A DNA stretch of 43,223 nt from contig NW_005434587.1 in the NCBI RefSeq assembly GCF_000315625.1, positions 297,027 to 340,249 of the forward strand. Direction: 5' to 3'. Origin of the DNA: Guillardia theta CCMP2712. Its lineage: Eukaryota > Cryptophyceae > Pyrenomonadales > Geminigeraceae. The notes beneath the pieces are model-generated. The model did not search any database. It was given only the letters and a program-made list of their open reading frames with translations, and was not told the origin of the DNA. Positions 33,348 through 42,058 of this stretch are shown one piece after another (within the stretch, counting starts at the first letter, position 1; each line of letters opens with the position of its first letter). The position numbers and the translations under genes are program-made.

Positions 33348-35236
33348 ATGCCGGGCTTTTACTACGACCTTCTCCTCCTCCCCCTCCACCTCCTCCCCCT
33401 CCTCTCCTCTCCATCTTCTGTGATCTCCTCCTCCCTCTCAGCTCCGTCAGTCGATGTCGTCAGGGCGCTGGAGTGGGAGATCCGCAGCATCAAGCAGAGC
33501 CTCTCTGCTACCCTCGAGGAGCTCCGAAGCCTCAACGCCTCTGTCACCTCCTTGCCGCAGCTTCCCTGGGGTAACCTCACCTCCAGCGTAGTTCGCTGCT
33601 CCCTCCCCTACAACTAGTCTCAGATCATAGAGAAGGAGGACCAAGGGAGAGTTCAACATGCAGATCGACAGGTGTGTCGTATCTTTTCTTCTGGCATACA
33701 CATTGACCTTTCATGTTCCATACAAGATTCGAGGTCTGGGTCTGCGACTATGACAACCGATGTGTCCAGCAGACAGGCAACGCCATGTGCTTTGTGTTCG
33801 ATGAAGTCCAGGAGGTCTTTCTTCCATGGGGACTTGACTCGCAGCTGCTCGTGACTCAGGTCAGTTGCTCGACTTCTCCTCCTGTGACAATACTGATGCT
33901 CCTCCAGCAAGAACCCTTCCAGAGTAACCTTGCCGTCTCCCACATCCTTGCTAAACTCAAGGCCCTCGAGCAGGAAATTCGCTCGGGGGGATGCGGGGGG
34001 TCGTGCGTGAGCCGGCAGCAAGTGCAGCAGCTGCTGGACCAGTACTACCTGGAGCCCGGCTACCTGTGGAGCGCCGGCAGCAGCAGCCTGTGCGGCAGGG
34101 GAGTGGCGAGGAGAAGCATCACATGCATCTCGAAGCTCCTCGAGCAGGTCGAGGACGTTCGCTGCTCCAACCGCTCGAAGCCTCTGGCGGAGGTTCCCTG
34201 CCTCAACCTCTCCCAGTGCTGCTACGAGTGTCATGCGCTCAGACGTGCGCGGCAGAAGGGAAGACGTGCGTGAGCTCAGCGATCAACCAGATCGACAACG
34301 AGGAGGCGATGCGATCGGCCGTGCGGGCGGCGAGTATCGCGTCCGATCGACCGGGGGGCCTCCACTTGCGGGTGAGCGCGGGAGCTCACGAGCAAGGAGG
34401 AGACGGACTGCAGGACCTGACGGCGAGCAGCGGGCACGTGAAGCGTCGACGATACGTAGAGCACGGGGCTACCAACTTCCCTCTTGTACCTCAGTCAGGT
34501 CCTAACGCAGGGCGAACTTGTTGTTCCATCACTCAGAACTTCTATGTGGATGTGCCGGTCGAGCTGCAGGGCTCGAGGACGATAACGATCAGCATAACCA
34601 TCGAAGGGGCTGACAATGGAAATATAGTTGAACATATTTCAGATATGGAAGCATAGTATCTCCTGACACGTATCCGACTTTTATGAATCAGTTCAACAGC
34701 AGGATTGATCTCCCTCCCCAAAAAGCTGTCGGAAGTCAAGTCGGCCCCATCAGCATGACCTACTGGCGGGTTGGTTACAACGGGCGATCGACGTGGAGGA
34801 TCTCGGTCGGGGAGATGAGGGACGAGAGCGAGGAGCCTCTGAAGGTCATGTCGGATGGCAAGCTCAAGTACGTCAACGGCTCCTTCTATGATGTCGTCTC
34901 CTTCCCCCTCATGAGCATTCCGGGCCCTGTCTTCACCCTCTGCTCCATCTCTCGCTACAACGGCGAAAAGAGACACAGAATCCTGCAAGCTAAAGACCAA
35001 AATTTCGTGCATGGTCACTGGTACGCAGGACGAGGACAGGCCTACTACGATGGCTCTTGGAGCCTCCAGCAGGACCTGAGGGCTAAGGGGATTGCAGACG
35101 CGTAGGTGGTGCTGTGTGGGCAGAACTACCAGGAGGGCAAGTTGTTCCTCAACGGCGTGGAGTATGATCGATCAGCTGGAAGCCTGCCGGACAGCCTTCA
35201 GCTCACCATCAACGACATCGGCTTGGACCATGTGAT
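33348..35236 (+). pseudogene. Secreted TSP1 / LamG-like protein gene, apparently damaged
   Basis: Exons 33348-33587, 33631-33671, 33727-33859, 33908-34192 and 34243 onward join in phase (introns 43, 55, 48 and 50 nt). The start has a hydrophobic leader (DLLLLPLHLLPLL), then a short coiled segment (RALEWEIRSIKQSLSATLEE), FEVWVCDYDNRC, and a TSP1-type repeat (WSAGSSSLCGRGVARRSITC, CSNRSKPLAETC). A LamG-like domain follows (TYWRVGYNGRSTWRISVGE, VFTLCSISRYNGEKRHRILQ, HGHWYAGRGQAYYDGSW, LFLNGVEYDR). Two problems appear. The frame changes near 34640 without a phase-compatible donor. A TAG at 35103-35105 interrupts the LamG frame just before VVLCGQNY. The gene lies exactly between the two 467-bp repeats. 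It could be a pseudogene, a gene with unresolved introns, or contain sequencing errors. Confidence 0.55.
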
Positions 35237-35740
35237 CAGAGTGAGTTGGGATGCGACTAATTTGCTTTGGTGACAAGTTCAACTCTTTGTAAACTTTTTC
35301 CAGGTGTACATGATGTTCGGCAAGTTGATAACTATACAAACCATGCCATGACATCTATTACAATCGTCTGCGACCGCATCATAGGATATGTCTTTGCAGA
35401 AATGGAGTCAGAGTGTAAAATTGTAATCACATGTAGAATCCTGCGCATCAGTCCCAGTTCACATTCCCTCAAAGGCAAAGTGGACGAATGTACTTTGCCT
35501 GCACTCACCATGTTCCAAGATTATACTTCGCCTACACATGAGTTTGCTGATGCAGAGACAGTACAATTATGAAGCACCATTGCACTGAGGAAGCTCAAGG
35601 CACTGATAAGCGACTCTACTGTCTCTTTATATTACACTTATTTACTTCCTTCATGACTAAGTGCGCTATCATGAAACCGGGGTATGTGAATCTTTTATTG
35701 ACTGAAAAAGATACGAGTACAAGCAGCCTGATTCGAGAGC
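35237..35740. other. Degenerate tail region after the LamG exon
   Basis: The LamG frame ends at a GTGAGT donor at 35240. An acceptor (TTTCCAG) at 35304 leads into VYMMFGKLITI and then a stop. The rest, to 35740, is AT-richer with no supported exon. It may be the decayed 3' end of the gene. Confidence 0.35.
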
Positions 35741-35790
35741 ATGCAGCGCTCGACCTTCATGCAGCGCTCGACTCGGGTCGAGCGCTGCAT
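35741..35790. repeat. Palindrome with 14-bp arms directly before repeat copy 2
   Basis: ATGCAGCGCTCGAC occurs at 35741-35754 and 35759-35772, and its exact reverse complement GTCGAGCGCTGCAT at 35777-35790. The last two form a perfect hairpin with a TCGG loop. It ends 2 bp before the 467-bp repeat begins. Confidence 0.9.
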
Positions 35791-35792
35791 GC

Positions 35793-36259
35793 TGGTATCT
35801 TAGGATCGTAGGAGCGATGGTATCTTGCCTCCCATGTCAAGGTTTCCGTTTGTGAGTTCGCATTCCTTCGCTCCCCTTCGCTCGCCTCCTTCCCCGCAGA
35901 TTCGAAAGCGTAACGACTGTGTGTGAATCTCTGTTACAAGACCCCCACCCATTCCTTTCCTCTCAACTACCCACCTTGTTCCCTGTGGACCAACTAGCCC
36001 CAGGACTACCTTGTCCTCGTACTGATTTTTAACTTAACTTTGACTACCCCGTCAACCCCACGGAATACCAGCGTCGTGACCGTCACCGGCCCGGGCCCGG
36101 TCAGCGGGGCGGCCTCGGAGTCAATCCGATGACCGATCCTGGCACTGCCGGCCGGCCCGGGCGGCTTCCGAACTGGCAGGCTGCCCGGCCCGGCCCATAC
36201 CGGCGTGGCTATGCCGCGGCGGCAACTCGTGCTTTGAGAGTCCCGGCCGCCGTTCAAGT
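35793..36259 (+). repeat. 467-bp direct repeat, copy 2
   Basis: Matches 32416-32882 in the same orientation over its full length. After 36259 the sequence switches abruptly from GC-rich to AT-rich (CGTTAATTTGGCACTT), whereas copy 1 continues in GC-rich DNA. Confidence 0.9.
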
Positions 36260-36542
36260 CGTTAATTTGGCACTTAAATTTTTCGAAAGGGTCTTTTTTT
36301 TTAGTAGGCGTGCTTTTTTGATAAACGAGTTAGAGACCCCACTTCATAGTACCCAAGAGTTTTAGTTTATTTCAACAATCCTCTTTACAAGTTGTTTTAA
36401 CGGTAGTTACAGTACGGTACCGACACATACCCTATGGTACTACTTTCAGTACCAGTTGCAATCCTCCTTGCCTTGACGGACCGTTGAATAGCGGCGCAAT
36501 CGGGGCGGCCACCGTCGTCAAGGGCTGCCTCATCGCTCGGCA

Positions 36543-37187
36543 TTGCCAAAAGGAGGAGCCTCGGAGATTGGAGCAAGAGAACAAGGTGATCCTCTTCATT
36601 CGCATGAGATACATCAAAGAGGCACCGTTGTTCCTTCAACGGCAGCAAATGCCTTCGATCATTCTGTGCACTTTGAATTACTACACCACGTTGAAGGTTT
36701 AGACATGTCATTCAATCTGGTACCATGTCATGGTGAAATTTCGAAGTGGAATCATCCGAAATTGGAAAGGAAGAATGTCAACTTCTTTAACACTAGAAAA
36801 CAAACTAATTTCTTCCGTCTCAACATCGATCTGCACAAGATTAGGACTACGGTAGTATGGTTAACTGCCACGGTTTCGCAAACGTGGGAAGCCCTTCTTG
36901 AAACCCCGGATGAAAAGGTCAGTGCAGTTGGACCATCAGTACATCACTCTTACAGAACAGAGAATCAAGTTCGTGTGCCTTTCAAGGATGAACCCTACAT
37001 GTTAGAACCAACAGGCTGGATCAGGTTCGTTATATTTCGAGGGCGCACTGACAGTCACCTTCAAACGAAATTAGAGGACGCAATACACATGCATCTCTTT
37101 CAAGTTCGAAAGAATGGTACGATTGTGCACGTTTCACACAGAGATTTGGAGGCATCCAGATTGAACGCAACTTTACTCAGACATTAA
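36543..37187 (+). CDS. Uncharacterised intronless ORF, 214 codons
   Basis: The frame is open from about 36543 (TTG) to TAA at 37185. The first ATG in it is at 36705 (MSFNLVPCHGEISKW), which would give about 160 residues. No domain recognised. It contains WLTATVSQTWEALLE, EPYMLEPTGWIRFVIFRGRT and MHLFQVRKNGTIVHVSHRD, which read as ordinary globular protein rather than low complexity. Being a single exon beside repeats in an intron-rich region suggests a mobile-element, retrocopy or foreign origin. It could also be chance. Confidence 0.35.
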   Translation: MPKGGASEIGAREQGDPLHSHEIHQRGTVVPSTAANAFDHSVHFELLHHVEGLDMSFNLVPCHGEISKWNHPKLERKNVNFFNTRKQTNFFRLNIDLHKIRTTVVWLTATVSQTWEALLETPDEKVSAVGPSVHHSYRTENQVRVPFKDEPYMLEPTGWIRFVIFRGRTDSHLQTKLEDAIHMHLFQVRKNGTIVHVSHRDLEASRLNATLLRH

Positions 37188-37476
37188 TTTACTTTGAAGG
37201 AGCTGCCACAACAACTGAGTGAAGTGTGCTCGAACCGAATTGTTGAATTTCTTCTTGTCATCTGCCGCGGATGATTGCGTGAAGGTCCATGACTACCGCA
37301 TGGACAGTGCATATCCCACACATGGTCAAGTTGCCCGTTAGATGCAGTAGCAGTTTTCTACTTCTCCGAGTCCAATGTAGCTGTTCCCGATCATGGCAGC
37401 AGCTCGATATGCATCTCAGAGTCTCTTCCCTGAAGTTGATGTCGGTGCTCGATGCACGACATGTTCAATAGTCAGG

Positions 37477-37988
37477 CTAGTTGAATGCCATATTTCTCGT
37501 AGAAATGTACCCACATGCCCTGACAACATCATGCTGTGCAAATAGAAAGACTGCAGCAGTCTCTTTTCGAGGCAGGGCGTCTTTCGCCGCCTGCTGCGGG
37601 AGCAGCCGTCCCGTCTCCTGCAGACCCTCCCGGTATCTGCAGGCATCGATGACAACAAGGAAACAGACTGAGAGTCACAGTGTAGTCCTCTACCTCCTCC
37701 TCTGTCTCCATCGTCCCTACCTCACAGGGGATCAGGTCGTCTTCTTTGGCCCTTCCTGCCTTCATCCCATGGCCAGCGTAGAAGAGGACGACTAGCCTCC
37801 TCAGCTCTTGGTGCCAGCCTAGTCGCATCCCTGATAGCGTTTTCCAGCTTGCACGTACTTGTCCGCTCTAGTATGCAGAGGCCGAACACCCGGGGCGGCT
37901 CCAGGAACAGAATCTCCTGATGGAGAGGAGACTGCAGGAAGCCCGTTCCTCTAGCGCACAGTGACGGGATGCTGTTGAGGAAGAAACG
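37477..37988 (-). CDS. Compact caspase-like (C14 family) protein, 5' end uncertain
   Basis: Exons 37667-37477, 37818-37726, and one from about 37988 to 37859. Phases match, with introns of 58 and 40 nt (GTGAGG and GTACGTG donors). The His side is RRLVVLFYAGHGMKAG followed by EDDLIP. The Cys side is FLVVIDACRYREG, the caspase/metacaspase DACR motif. So both members of the catalytic dyad are present. The spacing between LIP and VVIDACR is much shorter than usual, as if a loop were lost. The C-terminus ends RNMAFN. Upstream the frame (IPSLCARGTGFLQSPLHQEI) stops at TGA near 37993, shortly before a GC-rich repeat, so the N-terminus may be missing. It could be a real short protein or a decayed fragment. 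Confidence 0.5.
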
Positions 37989-38079
37989 TCATGCGACATA
38001 AATGACTAGAGGATGCGCATAACAGTGAGTATTCATAACAGTGAGCATTGAGGGATTTCTCTGTGGATTCACTGCCATA

Positions 38080-38590
38080 TGATGACTGATCCGAGTATCC
38101 GATCCGACTCCCGCGGGGGCCGCATACGGCCGCGCCACTGACCCGGGCTTGAAGTCACGATGATACCGTACCCGGTACTGCGGGGGCCGGGGCCCGGCAG
38201 GGCCCGGGCTCACACGGTCACTCCGACGGCCCCGGCGGCGGTCAGTCACCGTTGAGTTGGCGCGGCCAGGCCACTGCAGTCAGTGCCGGGGCTGACCTTC
38301 GGACCGTCGGACTCGGAGAGTCTGAGTCTGGCCCGCCCGGCGGGCAGCCTGGCAGCGGCCACCCGGAATGCGGCCCGGTCATGGGCGTGACGGGGGCCAG
38401 TCAGTGATTGAACCGTGAACGGTTCCCGGGCCGGCGGCGCGGCCGATGACGATTATCGGATCGGATGTCAGTGACCCGCCGGGTGCCAGGCCCCCGGCAC
38501 GTGGCCGGGGGCCTTGAATGGCCGGGCCCGAGTGACTCGGACCGTCGGAGCGGCTCCGGGCCGCGGCGGGCCCGGGTTGAAACTTGGCAC
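38080..38590. repeat. Largest GC-rich interspersed repeat block
   Basis: About 510 bp of GC-rich sequence with GGCCGGGGCCCGGCAGGGCCC, CACGGTCACTCCGACGG, GGCGGTCAGTCACCG and GCGGCGGGCCCGGG. The words CCGGGCCC and GTCAGTGA recur throughout. It ends sharply at TTGAAACTTGGCACTG; a similar GTTGGCAC/TTGGCACTT sequence follows the blocks at 32880 and 36265. Confidence 0.75.
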
Positions 38591-39378
38591 TGAAGGATTT
38601 TGAGCTATTTCAGAATCAAATTGAGTACCCACCCGTTGATTATTGCGGATCCGAGGTCAAAGACAGGGGTAGGGTGATAGGGCTCCCCTTTGAGGCAGAC
38701 AAGGGTCATAGCTGGATTTCGTGATTTTCATCGGGGGGTAGGGGGTAGTCTTTGATGGGTGTAGGGTTTTCTTCGAGTCCAAAGGTGGGGTACTAATCAG
38801 GTAATGGTAGGGGTATTTTGAAATTTTTGATGGACCTGAAAAGGGGATGGTGGTTGTAGATTGGTAGGGTGGTGTCAGGAAAGTGCCACGTACTACCCGT
38901 CCTTTATCCTGTCACAGGACGGGTCAGCAGACCCCTGCAATCACCACCCCTGCAACAATCACCCCTTTTGTTGATTCCTCGTTACCCACCGGTCGTGAAA
39001 AGTGACCCATATTTAGTCCAGTACCCCTGATATTCCCTCATAACCCGTTTGTTTTCATTCAAAATGACCGGTACTTTGTAACAATTTTTTGATGGGGTAG
39101 GTCATCACTACCCACCCCCTTGGTTGAGTACCCACCAGCTTGTTAAGGTGCCCCTTTCCCTTTGATTACTCAATACCTAAACACCCCTACCCCATTTCAG
39201 ATACTGATACCGGTGAAACAATAACCCCTACCCCCTATTCCAAAATTATACCCCTAGTACTTAGCAGAAATATCAGTGTTTGTCTCCTCTGCCGAGGCTG
39301 CTGTACCGGTGGTAGAGTACCCCCACCCGTAAATTGCTCTACCAACCCACGTTCCCCCTCATCCCCATACGCACGGGG
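38591..39378. other. TACCCC/GGGGTA-rich non-coding zone upstream of the desaturase
   Basis: Dense in GGGGTAG on the left (GGGGGGTAGGGGGTAGTC, GGTAGGGGTATTTTG) and in TACCCC on the right (ACCCCTACCCCATTTC, ACCCCTACCCCCTATTCC). The switch occurs near 38890. No gene is supported. It must contain the promoter of the desaturase starting at 39379. Confidence 0.6.
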
Positions 39379-41935
39379 ATGGCGCCATGCGCGGAGGCGT
39401 TGACGGGGAAGCCGGAGGGCGATGGCGTGCTGGCGCAAGGAGGAGAGAGAGTCTTCGCCAGTGAGCACGATCTCCCAGAAGACGCTGTCGCCATCGATGG
39501 CGTCGTCTACTCCCTGCGGGGGTGGAACCATCCTGGCGGGGATCAGATCCTGCTCTTTGGGGGCAACGACGTGTCAGTGCAGTATCGGATGATCCACCCC
39601 TTCCACGCCCCCGGAGTTGTCGGCAAGATGCCCAAGATCGGAGTCCTTGAGAGCTACAGGTCAGTTGAGATGAACCTCCTCTTGTCGAGCCATCGACCCC
39701 TGCCACCCTCCCTCCAACCCGCTTCTGAACTATGATGCCGCAGGAAGGACTACTCGTTCGGCTCCAAGTTTGAGAAGGACCTCATTGAGGCTGTGGGCAA
39801 GGTCGTGAAGCCAAACCAGGTGATGCGATAGGAGGAAGAAAGAAACCTTGCTTGACGCTGCTCGGTGGCAGAGGTTCGCTACCCCTGGGTTCTGCATGCG
39901 CCTCGTTTTCTACATCTCGCTCTACAGCGTCCTCATGTACAGCTACGTGGTCTATGGCTCCTCATGGCTGCTCTGCGCGGCGCTCGGCGTCTCACAGGCG
40001 CTGATTGGTCTGAACGTGCAACACGACGCTAACCACGGGGCGATCTCGAGATTTCCTGTAGTGAACGGTGCGTGAAGATGGCGCAGGAGGTGGTGGTAGA
40101 GCTCACGCTCTCATGGCAGAGATCCTTGGGTTTGGGGCTGATCTGATCGGAGGCTCCAAGTATCTCTGGCTGCAGCAGGTCAGAGGAGGGAGCTCGAGCT
40201 CCCCTGTCTCTGCTTGTGCTCACCGTTGGGCAGCACTGGACCCATCACGCATACACCAATGACATCGAGCGGGACCCTGATGCCAAGGTAGAGCAAGACA
40301 TGGACGTGACGGCAGCAGCAGATCTCTGACGCGAGCATGCAGAGCTGTGATCCGTTCTTTCTCTTCCACAACTACCCGCACGACAGCCCCATGAGGAAAG
40401 CATTCCATGCCTTCCAGCACTTCTGGTATGACCCCTTCACCCTGCTCTCTGCACCGGCATCCAATAAGAGCTGCTGGAGGATCCTGCTCTTGTCTGTGTT
40501 GCATTCTCCCTCACATGAGTTGCTTCATCCTCTTGTTCCTTGAGGAGACATGCTGCCTCCTACCTGACCGCATGCTGTAGGATGCTTCCGATCCTGTCGT
40601 TCTACTGGCTTTCCTCCATCGTCAGCTCAGAGGCGATCTCCGTGACGCACATCGTGAGGCTGCCCCGCCCCTCCCCCCCGCCACCCTTGTCCTTGTCCTT
40701 GTCCTTGTCCTTGTCCTTGTCCTTGTCCTTGTCCTCGTCCTTGTCTTGTCCTCGTCCTCGTCCTTGTCTTGTCCTCGTCCTTGTCTTGTCCTCGTCCTCG
40801 TCCTCGTCCTCGTCCACGTCCTTGTCCTCCAGCAGTCCCGCAGCTGACATATGAGCTGCAGTCATCGAAGCAGGGAGGGATGAGGTTCGAGAACTCCTAC
40901 CTCAAGAACCACCGCATCCAGACCTGGCTGCTCCGTGCCTTCTACCTCGCCTGCACCTCCCTGAGCCCCTTCTATCATCACCAGTGGCACACTGCTCTCC
41001 TCCACGTCTGGTACGTGCGCATGCTCGGAGGGCTTACTCTGATTGCCTCCTCTCGTCAGGTTCATGTCGGTCGTGGAGTCTCTGTCTCTTGCGATCCCCT
41101 TCGCCCTCTCGCACAATTTTGAAGACGCGGAGAGACATCCTCTGGACGCGGGCAACGGGGAGCCGGTCGACTGGTACAAGTCGCAGGTGAGGCGTCTGCT
41201 CGCTAGCGATCACGAGAAGGAGTGATAGATCTGCAGGTCGAAACCTCGAGCACGTACGGCGGCAAGGTCGCCGGCTGGATCACTGGCGGATTGAATTTTC
41301 AGGTAAGATGAGAGTGGGGCAATGAGAAGGATGAAGAGAAGAAGGGGAGGGAAGATGAAATGTGATGAGAAGAGCAGATCGGAACAGAGTGGAGGATGGG
41401 GATGGAGAGGGAGAGCAGGGGAGGGGAGGGGAGGGGAGGAGAGGCAGGAATGAGCATGAGGAGGGGAAGGACATCTCTGCTCCTGAGACTCTGAGTAGGT
41501 TGAGCATCATCTCTTTCCTCGCATGTCGTCTGCATGGTATCCCTATATCCAGCCTGTGGTACGCGAGCTCGCGGAAGGCAGTCGAAGACACTGACGGTTT
41601 GAGACCCCCAGGTTAGCGAGGTGTGCAAGAAGCACGGGGTCCGTTACGCGTACTATCCTTCCTTCTTCCACAACCTCTTCTCTACCGTCAAGGTTGTTCC
41701 TCTTCTCTTGCCTCTTTCGTCCTCTTGTCCCTCACTGTTCCTCCCCTCTTCCGCTTCACCCTCATCTCTTCTACAACTCTTCCATCTTCCTTTCCCTTAG
41801 CTGCTATCACTGATCACGGATCCTTTTCTGTCTCCCTTCTTGTTCCCTCCTTGCTCGTCTGCTGTCCACTGACTAGCCTTGCAGTACATCAGGGATGTGG
41901 GGACAGGCGCGATCGCCATGAAGAAGAAGAACTGA
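39379..41935 (+). CDS. Front-end fatty-acid desaturase with cytochrome b5 domain
   Basis: Thirteen exons: 39379-39659, 39744-39819, 39872-40067, 40120-40178, 40234-40287, 40322-40425, 40581-40653, 40844-41010, 41060-41186, 41237-41302, 41499-41558, 41612-41692, 41885-41935. They total 1395 nt (464 residues, normal family length) and all phases match. The N-terminal cytochrome b5 domain has the haem motif WNHPGGDQ. The membrane desaturase carries three histidine boxes: QHDANHG, HWTHHAYTN and NFQVEHHLFPR, the last starting with Gln as in front-end enzymes. It acts in the ER or plastid envelope on long-chain polyunsaturated fatty acids. Regiospecificity (delta-4, 5, 6 or 8) cannot be read from sequence. 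The C-terminus MKKKN resembles an ER-retention lysine motif. One intron is only 34 nt. Confidence 0.95.
40676..40830. repeat. (CTTGTC/CTCGTC)n array, intronic
   Basis: Seven CTTGTC units followed by mixed CTCGTC/CTTGTC units, inside intron 40654-40843 of the desaturase. Confidence 0.92.
41303..41498. other. Purine-rich intron of the desaturase
   Basis: A 196-nt intron (GTAAGATG..GAGTAG) consisting largely of GGGGAGG/GAAGAGA. It separates the Gln of the third histidine box from VEHH. Confidence 0.7.
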
Positions 41936-42058
41936 AGCGTCGCAGCTTTTTGCTTCTCCCGTGAGGTTGAGGGAAGGGAGAAGTTGATGGTTGAGATGAA
42001 GCATGACCCCAAGACTTGTCTCGCCTTCTTGTTCCATCGTGTCTTCTCTCACTTCCTT

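Noticed and set aside
36006-36257. Identical 83-codon minus-strand frame in both 467-bp repeats as a conserved gene
   Set aside because: Identity follows from the DNA repeat itself; the product is low-quality GC-biased sequence with no domain and no promoter or intron evidence.
37819-37858. Frameshift before the YAGHG motif of the caspase-like gene
   Set aside because: A 40-nt intron with a GTACGTG donor joins the exons in phase, so no lesion is needed.
40602-40865. Asp/Lys/Glu repeat protein antisense to the desaturase
   Set aside because: Pure translation of the intronic (CTTGTC)n array.
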